A DNA stretch of 64,000 nt from Latrodectus hesperus (Eukaryota > Arthropoda > Arachnida > Araneae > Theridiidae): positions 129,432,181 to 129,496,180 of the forward strand of contig CM075850.1 in assembly GCA_037975125.1 (NCBI GenBank). Reading direction: 5' to 3'. The position numbers and the translations under genes are program-made. Below the pieces are notes generated by a model. It was not told the DNA's origin and did no database searches. It worked only from the letters and a program-made list of their open reading frames with translations. The number at the start of each line of letters is the position of its first letter. Position 1 is the first letter of the stretch. Positions 1-13,145 of the stretch are shown one piece after another.

Positions 1-985
1 ATTTTGTGTTATTCATTCTGAATTGCTTTGCATAATATATTATATTTATATTATTCCTATTCTAAATTCTTATTCTAAAATAACAAAAAAAAAACTTGAA
101 AAGATTTTAAATACCGATTAGGGTAATATTGTCCTGAAATGTTTTACTCATAATTCAATTGCTATGATCCCAAAATCGAATAACTTGGTCCAGTAACAGG
201 AATTTAATGTCAGATATTTTGTGTCATTCATCCAGATTTGTCTTACTCTGTATTATATTGATATTGTACCATATTCTGAAATCATAAACGAATTTGGAAG
301 GCATTCGGATGATATTATCCAGAAATGTTATATTTATATTCTAATAATCTGATGTGCCAAATGAATAGCTTAGTTTAACAACTGAAATTCGGTACCGGAT
401 ATTTTGTGTCATTCATCCTGAATTTTCTTGCACAATACATTATATTGATATAGTATGGTATTTTGAAATCGCAAGTGAAATTGGAAGACTTCTTAGTATT
501 TATTCAGGTAATATTATCCAGAAATATATTCATATTTTAATATTCTGATGTCAAAAGTGAATAGCTTAGTCTTTCAACTGGAAATTGGTGTCGAATATTT
601 TGTGTCATTCATCCTCATATTTTTTGTTCTGTACATTATGTTGATATATTCTGCCATATTCTGAAATCACCAAGAATCTTGAAAAGCTTTTAAGTATTGG
701 TCCTAGTAATATTATCCAGAAAAATAATACATAAAGCCTCTGACGCTACAATTGAACACCATAATCTAAGAACTGAATTTGTCGCCAGTTATATCTTGTG
801 ACAGTTATGCTGCATTACCTTGCGTAATAAATTATATTGATACTGTACCCTATTCTCAAATTACAAGGAAAGAAACTCAAAAATTCTTTTGAATATATAT
901 TCAAAAATTGTTATTCAAGAATATTATATAACTGTTATTATTCAGAAAATTAAACATTCATATCACCTTACCACTGGAAGAGTAA
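1..985. repeat. Diverged ~195-bp satellite array (left-truncated)
   Basis: Five successive units start with ATTTTGTG or a near match at 1, 216, 401, 597 and 791, giving spacings of 215, 185, 196 and 194. Each unit repeats the same landmarks in order: TCATTCATCC, TATATTGATAT, CATATTCTGAAATC, AATATTATCCAGAAA and GAATAGCTTAGT. The last unit is the most degraded and fades out near 985. The array continues beyond the left edge. It has no open reading frame. Divergence between neighbouring units is high, so this looks like an old local array rather than homogenised centromeric DNA. Confidence 0.85.
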
Positions 986-3900
986 TTGAATATCTCATAT
1001 ACATAATGAAGTAAATACAATACTGAAACTCATTTGCATCATTATTAACATCGAGGCCATATAGTGGATATTTGATATTTCAAAGTTTTGTTAAGAATTT
1101 TGGTGTGCTAGCAGTGCATGGACTGTAAAAATGTTTCACAAATTGTCGATTGTATTCAATTATTGCAAGATTTTAATCATAAGTTTCCAGATTCTCATCA
1201 ACACATGTGATGATTACATCATTAAAAATAAATGTGGCTGCATTCTTTATAAATATAATTACATTTTTAAAAAATAAAATTTCAACCTTCTTGCTTAAAA
1301 ATTTGAAATTCTTTAACAAAAAAATTAAAAATTTAAAGAAAGTTTAAATAATCTTAAGATATTTTGCACTATCAAATTTAACATTTGCATGCAGTAACAT
1401 TTAATCATATTTATAGATATATATAGTAATACGTCTTTATACAATTATATTTATTTTTATGTAATGAAATACAGTGCATAATAGTAGAATAAGTAAATAT
1501 TATCAGATAACATTAAGTAATGTAATTTATTGTAGACTATGTTGCAACATTTTGCTTAGAAAATTGTGTTATTGTAATAAGAACTTTAAGTGGAACATTA
1601 TTTCAGTTAGAAAGGATAATTCACATTTTGAAGGCTAAAAGTTTTTCAAAAGCTTCGACAAAAACACTTAAGCAATGAAACCATTTCTAACTCTAAAAGA
1701 ATTGCATATGGCGACGTCTTTTAAATATTTGAATGATACAAAGTGGTTTATGCAACTAAAGGCATCTGTTTGTTTGGCTTATTCCTGTTATCTAATATCC
1801 CACAGTTCGCAGTTAAATTCGATTATCTTTTGAGGAAAAATATTTGTTCATAAAGTTTCTTATTAAAGTGATATTTATAACAAATAATATCTAACTCATT
1901 ATTATAACTATTAAGCATTTTATATCTATTAATATTTTACAAAAACGTCATTAATTTTTCTCCTTTTCTAATTTTAATGGAATTCGTCGTCATGTCTGAG
2001 TTCAGACCACAAATATAAAAAAGAATTCCACAGAATATTTTTTTCAGTGGTTGCTTTAATATAAAAGTTAAATTCAAACGAAATGTGCTCTTGTTTTGGC
2101 TGGATTTCAAACAAGAATAATGAGATCTCAGTAGGAAAAAGTGCACCGAAATTAAAAAAAGAAAATAGAATTTCGCTCATCGTACACTTGCGCAGCTGTA
2201 TTCTTCGTAGACTGTGACGTCATACCCTAAGGAGAAAATAATTGGCAAAAGAGTTCGACGCAATACATCATGCCTAGGTATTTATTTGTCTCCCTTTTGT
2301 ATAATTTTGTACGAATACGCTTTGATACGAATGTGAATCATTACCACAAACATTAGTAAGGAACAAAATGAAAAAAATGTTTTTGAAGTTATTTTCATTT
2401 AATATTATCACGATAAAACACCAAAATTTTATTATACTTTTTTACTACCTATTTTTTACTATCTTATATGTTCATCTGTAAATTATTGTATTAAAAATAA
2501 TGTAATAATTAATAATATGGTGTAATATGACAAACAATGTCTGATAATCTTATCACTAGATAATTTTTACTGTCAAATATCTCTTAATATAATAAATTAA
2601 GAAATCTGTATCATTGAATACAATAATTTTTAAAAACTTTACTAATAACAAAAATGTATTTTTAATATTTCAACAAAAATATTATTTTTATTCATTTTTC
2701 TATTCGAAATAACAATAAAAAGTAGCACCAATGATATATTAAAAAATAACTTTTAAAGTGAATTTTTAGTAGAACTTTTTATTTATGTCAGTTTTTTGTA
2801 TCATCATTATTAAAAAGATTATACATATATATAATAGTAAATTTTGGGGATGCTCTAAACTAAAGGTTAAATATGGTTGACCATTAGTCAATTACAAAGA
2901 GAAAAGTACGACAAATAAAAATTCATCTCTATTTCAATAATGCAAGGAAAAATGTAGCTGGAATTGATACAAGTATAAATTAACTGCATCTTTTTCCAAG
3001 TTAATAATTTTAGATTGCATTAAAAATTTGGGTATATTTTACTATAAATTAAAATACAGCTCATTTATAAAATTTTCAAGGATTCACAAATTATTTCACT
3101 TGTATATCTCAATAGGGAATATTTTTTATTTATATAGGAATTAAAATATATATTTTTTTTTTATTCAAACAGAGACAGTTAAATTTATTTCATGATCCAT
3201 TTTTCTTGAAAATGTCTCTTTCGTGAAAAGATATTCTTATTTAATAAACATAAACAAACTATTTAATGCAAAAATAGTATAATAGTAGTTAAATATTTTA
3301 TTAGAAAAAATATATATCAGCATTAATAACTATATAAATTACTGATAAATTAAAATTTAAAAACATCCATGTGTAGTCGGTATTTTTACTATTATCTCAA
3401 CATACTTAGTAAATTATTATTTAATCAAAATTTCTTTAAAAAGAATTTTCATATTTGTGCTATTAAAACCATTGATATGTGCAATTTATTATTATTTTTA
3501 TAAATTTAAGATGAATAATTTATTTTCATGGATTTTTATTATAAATTTTCAGCATTGATATTTATATTTTCCTATTGCATTGCAGAATGCATTTCCATAA
3601 ATCCTGTGACAATTTATCAAATCATACGATTTATTACTTTCAGAAAATAAATCAACACAAATGAACTGACATCTGAATATTTATTCCATTGCATTGTTTA
3701 GTTAATAACATAAAACTACAAAATTTATGCAACTTTATGATCAAAAGGCGCTTTTCGCTTCAAGAAATGTTACTATTTAAAAAGTTTTAGTAATGTTTAC
3801 TTTTGTATTTCACACTAAATAATTATCAGTTTAGTAGTATTTTTTAATTATTATGATTTTTATACTCATAACGTAATTTTATCCATAAACTGTGTCAATA

Positions 3901-5594
3901 ATTTCAATTCGGCGCTTCAGAGTCCCCAAAAATTTTTTTGATTTAACTTAAAGGGATATGCAAAGACAATACGTTGACACAAAATTTCCTGTAATACAAA
4001 TCTGACTGCAACAAATGATTCTAGAATTCACATCAGCTAAACTTTAATTCCATATATTAATTTTCGCAAGTAATTGTATCATCAAAAATGGTTGAGAGAG
4101 AGAATGCTAGATACTAATTTAGTGTTAGGACACTGAATAAATTTTTACCAAATATTTATGCGTTCTAGAAATATGCATTAATGTATGAAACAACTGTACT
4201 ATTAAATTTATATATTGTGAATAAATTTTAAAAGCATTGTCTAAAACAGCCCTTACAGTAATACTGGTAAAATAATTATATTGTGTTTAAACAATTATCT
4301 GTAATTATAACATTAAAAAATCACTTTTAGTAAATGCAAAAGATAGTAGACACGAGAAAAATTTAATTTGTTATATTTCAAAAAAAATCGTGGTCTTGAA
4401 AGTCAGAAATTAATTTATATGTTGTTTTACTTGGAAAACTGTAAGTGTAAATACATACTTCAATCAATATGTGATTGCATGCAACGCTGCTATTTAAAAT
4501 CATTTGCCAAATGCAAATATTCAAATAGTTTTTCTTCTTCTTGTATAGAAGAATATTATTCTTCATGGTATGCTGTGTACAGTTTTTTTGTGTTGTGGGA
4601 TCCTTTTCATGAACTTGACCACGTTAAACCGATGTTTCATGGGGGATCAACACAACGAATGCAGTACATGGTCAGAACAGAATAAAATAAATAACAAAGA
4701 AATCGCCAACTAATAAACAAGACGAATCGCATCTCCAGCGTTTTTGGCTCCATTCCCAACTTTGACGTTCGCCGAATTCTTAGCTTTTTGGGCATAGAAT
4801 TGATCTTTTGCCAGATCTCCTTTTCACCCTTAGTGACTCTTTCTTTTATTGTTCTTTTCCACTTCGGATTTTCTTCCTCGTCAAAGAAAAGATAAGATAA
4901 ATCGAGTTTTCCTTCCCCTTCGTCTCTTAGATCTTCCATTTTTTTCTCTCGTTTCGTGGAACTGGAAACGATGCGCGTTTCCAAAATTCATAACAAATGA
5001 TAATTAGGTTCTCAGGCTAAATTATGGTAAGCTTTGTTTGGAACTCTGTCAGAAAAAAAAACGATGTCTGAGAGGTGGGAGGGGGAAGAATCGTCTGCAA
5101 AATCGGATGGAAAATTTGAAATGGAAGATATTTTTAAAAGGAAATTTAAGATGACACTGGAGTAAATTGTTTCACTGAAATCGAAATACTTTTTCTTTTG
5201 TGAAGTAAAAAATTTTCTTGTTTTGAAATCGAAAGTTGAGAAAACTTATTAAATATCTATTACATGCCTAAACAGCTTTTCTTTTAAGAGAAAAAGAATT
5301 GATAATAGTTATATCTGAAAGAAAAACTAAATATGATAAATCTTCTCAAAAGAAAATATGACTGATTACGATTGTAAGAATGAATTAATTTCTAAAGACA
5401 TTATTCTGTTTTATTTCTAAAAAACAAGTTATTTAATTAAATAACAGTGGAATTATTTACAAATCTTTTTGTAAAATAATTTATAATACTAGTTTAAACA
5501 ATTTTATTTTACTAAACTAAATATATTATAACTATACAAGTAAATTAATAAAAATCTAGTATTATAATAATTCATTTTAATTGTTTTAACTGCC
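986..5594. other. AT-rich non-coding stretch, no gene recognised
   Basis: Mostly A/T runs with no recognisable domain or splice-supported exon. Two patches are richer in GC. One lies near 2160-2280 and contains a palindromic TGACGTCA (CRE-like) site; the other lies near 4560-4990. Open frames here (for example 4368-4685 on +) are short, low-complexity and show no family motif. The stretch may be upstream or 5' intronic sequence of the channel gene, but no upstream exon could be identified. Confidence 0.6.
4637..4984 (-). other. Charged 115-codon open frame, doubtful gene
   Basis: This open frame runs through the GC-richer patch. Its N-terminal 80 residues are rich in Lys, Arg and Glu, for example KWKRTIKERVTKGEKEIW, and the C-terminal part is hydrophobic. 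An internal Met at MEDLRDEGEGK would be an alternative start. I recognise no domain, splice site or neighbour that supports it. It could be an exon or pseudogene fragment, or a chance frame. It is recorded because its composition differs from the flanking AT-rich DNA. Confidence 0.12.
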
Positions 5595-5877
5595 GCCCGC
5601 CCTGTCTAGCGGTCAGAGTCCCTGAAAACGTATAGGGAGGTCCTGGGTTCGAATCCCGGTTCGGGCTTTGGTGTACTTTTCTCTCTCTATCTATCCTGTC
5701 TTTGTCCTTTCCTTGTATGAATGAGGTGTGAATAGTTGCCTACCCTATAAACGGGCCCCTATGGCATGTGTGTACTGAAGAAGTCGGACTCCACACCAAA
5801 ATATGGCTCAATTGAAAAAGTGGAGCAGCGCACCCGATATTGCCAGCCTAGCTATCACACGACAACAACAACAACAA
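5595..5877 (+). mobile_element. tRNA-derived SINE, family A, near full length
   Basis: The head folds as a tRNA-like unit: GCCCG at the 5' end pairs with CGGGC, and the B-box region reads GGGTTCGAATCCCGG. The family body follows, with a CTCTCTCTATCTATC stretch and then ACCCTATAAACGGG, GTCGGACTCCACACC and GCCAGCCTAGCTATC. The 3' end is an (AAC)n tail. The same body recurs at 18057-18318 and, in part, at 53444-53741. The name family A is mine. Confidence 0.85.
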
Positions 5878-6480
5878 TTATTATAACTATTTAATTATAA
5901 AAATTTGTTGTGCTTCATTCTTTGGATATGAAATAATAATAAATTTATGGGAATTTTATAGAGAATTTGTATAATAAATACTGAATACTCTGTAATATGT
6001 ATTACATTATATATACTTCTATTATTGAGGAGGAAATAATTTCAGCCATGAGACGTCTTATAAATATCTTAAGTAAATGCAAATACATAATAATTAAAAT
6101 AAATGTAACTAAGTCATTGTAATCCCCTAACTCTGGTAGTAGGTATTTAATTATACTAAACGATCAATTAACAATTAACAATCTCAATTTCTGTCTCCTA
6201 CACAACATAAGTAATGAAATTTTTTAAATAACCATCGATTATTTTATTTAAGATTATTGAAATATAATATATTAAAGATTTTCCTTACAGAATTATTGAT
6301 ATTGTTTAAATTTCATTATGATTATTTTTTATTTTGTAATTCATATTTATATTATCTTGCATCGGATTTAATACTTAAAGATGAAACATTACATATATAT
6401 CATTTATAAAATTAATATATTACTATTTTTGGATTAATTCCAAAATTAAATAATAAAAATTCTAAATTGTTGTTGCACCT
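5878..6480. other. AT-rich spacer, nothing recognised
   Basis: Low-complexity AT-rich sequence with no coding potential, tRNA-like fold or repeat that I could match elsewhere in the window. Confidence 0.6.
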
Positions 6481-6790
6481 ATCATAATTCTCTAGCCTAG
6501 TATTAGGTTCTACCTGGTAAGTTGAAGCTGCCGATTAAGAATCTTCGTTCTTCAGAAGCAGGGGCCAAGCAAGAGACTGACCAACACATGATTTGCCCCA
6601 CCCCTAGAAATATCATACAGAAAGGAAATAGGGATTACGACTTATACTTAACGTGTTCTAATCGTCATTAGGGAAAACATGGGTCCTCCGCTGTGTCAGG
6701 TATAGAGCCCATTACCTAGCGATCACATGACGGAAGCCTTTTCCAATCAGGCCGCAACTTTTAGTGCTTTATCAACTGTGCCTTCCTCAT
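6481..6790. repeat. Higher-GC patch, possible unclassified interspersed repeat
   Basis: About 300 bp of clearly more complex, GC-richer sequence in an AT-rich setting, for example CAGGGGCCAAGCAAGAG and GGGTCCTCCGCTGTG. There is no open frame and no partner copy in this window. Such patches are usually interspersed-repeat fragments in genomes of this kind, but I cannot name a family. Confidence 0.25.
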
Positions 6791-7663
6791 TATATAAATG
6801 AAATAAATTATAATGCGATATAAAATGTACCTTTTTCTGTCAATTAATTTGATTGATAATAAATCAAACTATTTGAAAGTAGTTATGATATTTTTTATTT
6901 AAACTTTTTGTTAATCTTTAATAAAATGAATTTTAGTATTTATACTTCTCTTGTCCATTCTCTCTAAAGTGTGTTACGAACTGAAAATATTATTGATTAT
7001 ATAAATGTAACACTTCTGAATGTTCTGATATCTAAAATATATAACTTTCACTGTGAATTAATTTGCCTCATTTTCAAATAACGCTGATGGCATATAGAGA
7101 AAAAGTTTTGACGCTTGTTTTAAAATTTTCTTATAATGGATGTAAATATTTAACATTGGTATTTGTCAATTTGAGTATATATACTTCTGCATATTTTCCA
7201 ACTAATTTAATATTTTTAACATCATAAATGCTTTTATTTTAGTCTTAAATATTCTTTGTACATTAATAAAGTAAATTTTAAGAACAATATATAATCTGTT
7301 TCTTATATCAGCAGAAATAATATAAATATTATCTTTTTAGTTGTTAAAAATTATTTTTAATTTAATATATATTTAATTTATTATTTAATATTTAAGATAT
7401 ATGTGTGTATGCAAATGAATGTACGGGAATGCATTTATTCAAATGAATAAAAAATATGCGTGCAAATGAATTTTAATATATGATTATTTCTTTTTAATAA
7501 TATTAAAATGAATTAAAAAATCGATAATTAATAAAAAAAACTCACCATCAGAAATAATTAATTTATATGTAACTGAAATTTGTGACGATGATTATTGAAA
7601 ATAATATGACACTGCATTTATATTAGCAAAAAATTTAAGCGCTATTATTTTCCACTGAATTCT
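6791..7663. other. AT-rich stretch upstream of leader-exon copy 1
   Basis: No gene seen. The last 25 bases (TTATTTTCCACTGAATTCTCAG) form a passable pyrimidine tract and AG acceptor in front of the leader exon copy at 7667. This upstream sequence does not align with the sequence upstream of copy 2. Confidence 0.55.
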
Positions 7664-7666
7664 CAG

Positions 7667-7751
7667 GGGTCCAAATGTGGGCAGTCGTCCTGACAGTGAT
7701 GGGAATTCAGGTGGCGTCCAGTTTTCAAATAGGAGCCTCAGATAACAACAA
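7667..7751 (+). CDS. Leader exon, copy 1 (signal-peptide exon of Cys-loop channel; duplicate)
   Basis: This 85-nt exon is identical, base for base by eye, to 23425-23509. It starts after an AG acceptor (TTCTCAG). The ATG at 7675 opens MWAVVLTVMGIQVASS, a hydrophobic stretch that fits a secretory signal peptide, followed by FQIGASDNNK. The GTAAGT donor at 7752 leaves two bases (AA), exactly the phase needed to join the exon at 29779 and form Lys-Phe. The frame is also open upstream of the ATG to the acceptor, so an upstream exon could add residues. It could be an alternative first coding exon or a dead copy. If spliced to copy 2, the frame shifts and hits TAA near the end of that exon, so the two copies cannot both be used productively. 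Confidence 0.55.
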
Positions 7752-7768
7752 GTAAGTAAATATTCATT

Positions 7769-8214
<446 letters not shown>

Positions 8215-8541
8215 TTAAAATATCAAACATACTAAATTCAAAATTTTTTCACGCTCAGAATATTTAAGGACGTTGGGATTTTAGGTATTATTAAATAATA
8301 TCAAGATCACATGTACCGTGCCATGACGATATAAAATAGTTACTGTGTATACAGATGTGTCTTTCTCTTAGAGCTTATCGTATTTTGTCATAACAATAAC
8401 ATAGTAAATATTTTTATATGCTTACACTGAAGATAGCGAAAGCTATAAAATGGGTATTATTTAGACGTGATTTCTAAGTCGCATAAGCCAGAATTATATT
8501 TTTAACTAAGAGCATCGTAAACACAAAACATTACTCTCTGG

Positions 8542-8611
8542 AATTTAATACTTAATTAGACATTATATACACGTAATAACATCTATATAATGTCTAATTA
8601 AGTATTAAATT
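8542..8611. repeat. Perfect inverted repeat, 27-bp arms, 16-nt loop
   Basis: The arms at 8542-8568 and 8585-8611 are exact reverse complements (left arm begins AATTTAATACTTAATTAGAC). They could extrude as a cruciform or form an RNA hairpin. No coding content. There is no pri-miRNA evidence beyond the fold, and the AT-only composition makes a microRNA unlikely. Confidence 0.9.
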
Positions 8612-8910
8612 ATTATTAGCATTATATATGTTAATGCTAAAAATATATTTTTTATTATTTCTATTATTTACACTTATATTATGATAATAAGGAACAACGT
8701 GTATAAAAGAATAATGTTTCGCAAGTTGTTTAGTTCCCAATCTTTAAATTGGCTTTAAATTTATCTCATATAACGAGAGAAATATATTTTTATTAATAAA
8801 CTAAAACACACTGAGACATGCGCGCGTGGATTATATTTGTTTTTATCTAATATCCCCTTTCTTGTAAAACACCAGTAATTTTTTAAGGAATTCAAAAATA
8901 TTTTAGTGTG

Positions 8911-8914
8911 TATA

Positions 8915-9011
<97 letters not shown>
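8911..9011. repeat. (TA)n microsatellite, ~101 bp
   Basis: TA dinucleotide tract with one TACA interruption near 8932. The apparent small open frame through it is not a gene. Confidence 0.97.
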
Positions 9012-9013
<2 letters not shown>

Positions 9014-9120
9014 TTAAAATAAATCCTAATGTACTAATGATCAAAATATTGATGGCCTCGAACAGAAATGTGTGTTTTAATTGTATAATTAATTTAATTC
9101 TTGCAAATTAATTACTTACA

Positions 9121-9184
9121 AAAAAAATAGATTCATGTAAATTCCTCTACTTTTTTAGAGGAATTTACATGAATCTATTTTTTT
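9121..9184. repeat. Perfect inverted repeat, 29-bp arms, 6-nt loop
   Basis: The arms at 9121-9149 and 9156-9184 are exact reverse complements. The inner part of the left arm is ATTCATGTAAATTCCTCTA. The loop is only six bases (CTTTTT), so this is a very tight snap-back. It is not flanked by a matching transposon terminus that I can see. Confidence 0.92.
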
Positions 9185-9239
9185 ATGGTTTTATCATTAT
9201 AAATATAAGTTATTATAGTGATTATAAAAAGCAACACTC

Positions 9240-11430
9240 TCATTTCTAAAATATAACAGGTTCGATACCAGCCAAAGATTTTCATGTTTAGATGACTATG
9301 CAAAGTAAAATTCCCGTATGATATATCTCCCCATTGATATGTTGGGCATTCAAAAGAGAGGCTTATCTAAATTATCGACCAAGTTAACCATGTTCCAAAA
9401 TTACGAGGCGAATTTTTGTGTTAAGCGACTTTGGGCAACCGAAGTTAGTAACCGCAAACGAATCATTTAAAAAAAATCCTAGCATAACCCAATAAAAAGG
9501 AAATAAACTGCTTGTCTTATTACATTTAACCATCATTTTTGGTCATCAGATTTAGTGTCTTACTCACTCTTTTAGCTAATAAAAATTATACGACATATGC
9601 ATAAAGTTTCTCACGATGAGTTTTTCACGCTATTGTTGAATGTTTAATCTTTTCCAAGCCAACAAGCAGCTTACATAATTCGTTGTTTCTTCTGGTAACT
9701 CTCCAAGTACTAATTCAGCAGAAATACATACTTTGATTTTCTAGTAACTTTTCTAAGAGAATATTTTTTCTTGTCTTGGTGTCGTTCTTTTTCTTTTTTT
9801 TTTCATCCAATGTGCATCCGCAAAAAAGGCCGTTTGTGTTGCTTTTTAAAGGGTGCATATTTTCTTTTTATATTCAGAAAACGATTAAAATTTCATGGAT
9901 ATGTTGAAAGACATGTAAGCAAAGTGATCATAACAAATAAACACCTCCAGCTGATAGCTGCCAGCAGGAGGCTTTGATCTATTTTTGACTGATACTCATT
10001 TTTCGGCTTGTCAGAATGGAACAGGTTGAGGGTGGTAACAAGCAGGCAACGTTCCCAACTGATAATCGGGTTGCAAAGAATATTCTCATTATCATTTTGC
10101 TTTTTCAGACGTGTACCTTTCTGAATAATTAAGATATATTCCATTAGAAATAAAAACGAAAGAAAATAATGAGCTTGCAAAAAAATTTTATTTCTAAGTA
10201 TACAGTCGAATCATATCTGAGCGAATTTTTATGGACCTACCGTAAATTATCCACAGAATCGGAACTCGATTGTAATTTATAATTAAGATTTTGTTAAAAT
10301 AATTAGATTTTGTGTAAGCCTTTATCATGTACGGTAAAAAAGGAAAGCAAATGTCTAATGGATCACTTCATTTAACTTTATAGTAATCAGCAAAATTAAC
10401 TTGACTACGACGAAATTCATTTCTCATTCATATCGTTTGGAATTCTGTTATTTTTAACTTGGAAGTATTATTTCCAAGATAAAAATAACAGATTTCCAAG
10501 CGATTTCCAAATCATTAATTATTGCTTTTTGTTTCAAAATATTATAATTTCTACAAAGTCATTGCTATATATTTTTTAAAAAATGATTTTTCTTTCATAA
10601 ATGAAATATATAAAGTTTTTCGTTTAATTTATCAGTTTGTTTGTTCAAAATAAAATATTTAGATGAAGCTTTAGGTGATAAATTTCATAACGCAATAAAA
10701 ACATAAAAAATATTTCTTGCTTTATATACATTATTTTTCTCTACGAAGGCTAATTCAAACTGGAATTATTTTTCACAACAGATAATAAATTACTGCAAAA
10801 ATTCTCGCTGAGATGAAAGTCGATTCTGTATTCTAAAGACAATGAATTATAGCTCTGAATATATAGTTACCATCACTGTATTATAAGCATTTCACTCACA
10901 AAAGAATTAGTTTTGTACATAATTTGGGAAACATTTAAAGTGAATTGAAACATGTAATGCAGAATATTTGCTGCTTTTCAAATGATTCACATCATAAATA
11001 TTCACAAATATGCACAGTTATGGAATAAATTATAGAAATTTTATTCTGGAATAATAATTTTGAGGCTTCGACCCTGAATTCTTTGAGTTCAGAATATTGT
11101 TGATAATATCTAATATTTCTAGGATGTTGTGAAAAGTTTTATAAATTAATAAGTTTGTGTTTTTCTTAAGTTGATGGAATGTACTGATCAGTTTTTTTAA
11201 AAAAAAGAATATTCATCTCTTTTGCCGTGAAGGACAACCGAATGGCAATTACTATTTCTTTTGGTTCAACAGTTCGTGAATTCGAATAGCACCTTAGCTG
11301 TTTGTAGTGGTTCGGAATCTACTCTTTAACTGTAGTCTAATTGCTCACAGTGCAAAAACTGTCATTTGAGTGACAAATGAACCAATTGAAACCTTTTTTG
11401 CCAGTGTAACAAACAACATTATTTAGCAAT
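9240..11430. other. Non-coding stretch with one imperfect hairpin
   Basis: Around 9258-9275 there is a B-box-like GGTTCGATACC, possibly the remnant of a tRNA-type SINE head, followed by about 200 bp of more complex sequence. At 10445-10491 two 20-bp arms (left CTGTTATTTTTAACTTGGAA) pair with one mismatch across a 7-nt loop. The rest is AT-rich. Short open frames near 9771-10180 show no family features. Confidence 0.5.
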
Positions 11431-11439
11431 ATGAGTCAT

Positions 11440-11787
11440 GGTGGCTGCCTTACTTTTTCAAGAGATCGCTATACGGGTCAGGCAAGATGTCTGTTCTTGT
11501 AAGAGAACCCCCTTGCATGAATGGTATGCAGAAATGGCTATGGTGCTGTTCTGATTGGGGTTGGCAACAGGCGTGATCAGACAACTCTTTCGAGATTTCG
11601 ATGTGGACACACTCAGGTACCACGTAATGTGACGGGCCACAAAGCTTATCCCCTATGTCCAAAATGCAGTGTGACTCAAGCTGGCCCTGCCGACATTTTG
11701 GCCTGCGTTGGTTTAAATAAATGCCAGTTACTCTCGAGCCCTGAGGCTGTGGTTCATTGTTTTGTTTTTTCCTGTGTATTCAAATAA
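11440..11787 (+). pseudogene. LINE retrotransposon C-terminal fragment (CCHC-like tail), decayed
   Basis: The + frame contains GNRRDQTTLSRFRCGHTQV and then CPKCSVTQAGPADILACV. This is the arrangement seen at the C-terminus of Jockey-like spider LINE polyproteins, after the RNase H domain: a DQTTLSR-R-GH block, then C-x2-C with a His/Cys-like second half. The expected His in the second half reads Asp here (PADILAC). Upstream the frame is broken by stops, so this is a 5'-truncated dead copy. AATAAA at about 11783 and A-rich sequence follow, compatible with a LINE 3' end. The same motif occurs on the minus strand at 56785-57156 and 58481-58723. Confidence 0.7.
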
Positions 11788-13145
11788 AAAAAAATTCGCG
11801 TAAATTTTTATGAAAAAAAATTTGCGTAAATAGAGCTGAATACTTAAAACACTTCGCTTTTACATGTCTAATTAAGCGGTAATTTCTATTTTAATTAGAA
11901 AATAAATATTTTGAATTGAATAAATACCAATGATATTTTTATTCATTCTGAATAAAGAGCAACTATTATGCGAAGTAGTAGCTTTATTTCGTGTTTATTA
12001 CTTAGAAAAATTTTTCTCTATTAATAATATTTTCTAAAACATTTTTATTCGGAATAAATTTACTTCGAAATACAGAAATTCCATACGAAATTAATTATTT
12101 TAATTTTTCATATTATTTATTGAAATTATTAATTAATTAAATTACTTATTATCAAATCATATCGATCGGGATAATTGTTTAATATATGGACTCAGCATTT
12201 TCTTAAAGTTAACTAAAATAACAGATATAATACTGAATGTTTAACTGAAAATAAAAGCTATTCAAAATTAAGCACTTTTCAAACACTTTAATTGAATAGA
12301 TACTTTATTACGCTAGGTATTAGCACAATGAATATTAGTCACTTAACAGGTAAATAGCATAATGAATGTATAAAAGATATATTCAGTAATGGAATGGGTA
12401 CACACACACGAGGGTAATCTGTAAATATTTTAAACGTTGTAAAAGTTTAATTCAGCGTTCCAGAAAAGCAGATTCCATCAAGTGAAGTTTAGTGGATCGT
12501 AACGACAATATGAAAAAAAACCGTTCAGGAGCGATTTTTTAATGGCGAGTCCAGGCAATTAATTTTAAATGAACACAGTATGTGGGCTACTGCTTTTATT
12601 ATCATTGCATTTAAGCACGTGAGGTAATGATAATTCCTTTAAACCTCCACGAAAAATAGTTAATACTAATGGATCGATAATAAGTCCTGCATCTTTTTTT
12701 TATAAGAAAAGGAATAGATTGTCATGCGTGACAGAATAAGATATAAAGAAATCTTTAAGTGAATATTCCATGAAAAAAATCTAAAAATATGTTTTATTTA
12801 ATTTGTAATAAGAACTAATAGTAATCCAGAAATATTTGTGTTAATTGTAAATAAGTTAAATACGAAAAGAGTTATAAAAATGATTTGTCCAAAGAAAAAA
12901 GAAAACGATAAATCAACATTTGTTTTGTTTTTTTTTATCTTTTTTTTGCTCTAATTAATTTTTTTAATTATTTGATTAATAAGCAAATCTTAAATTTAGT
13001 GTTACCCATAACTGAAATATAACAGTAAATGAACGGTTTATAAATTATTCAAATAATCACACCAGTGTGTGACATAGTTTTGACATCGCGAAATGAACAG
13101 CCTAAAGCTCAAAAGCAGTAGTAAGGAATTATTCACAGAGTAAAT
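11788..13145. other. AT-rich non-coding stretch, nothing recognised
   Basis: Starts with a small tandem duplication of an A-run followed by TTCGCGTAAAT or TTTGCGTAAAT (about 11789-11832), then AT-rich DNA without coding signal. Confidence 0.55.

Noticed and set aside
1..985. Regular repeats considered as a CRISPR array
   Set aside because: Units are ~195 bp, diverged throughout, with no short conserved repeat and unique spacer pattern, and the genome is eukaryotic.
5595..5670. tRNA gene candidate with a G-C rich acceptor stem
   Set aside because: The anticodon arm is irregular, and the same sequence heads a SINE found again at 18057 and 53444.
9121..9184. microRNA precursor in the perfect hairpin
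   Set aside because: The arms are exactly complementary with a 6-nt loop and poly-A/T ends, unlike a typical pre-miRNA. No supporting evidence in the sequence.
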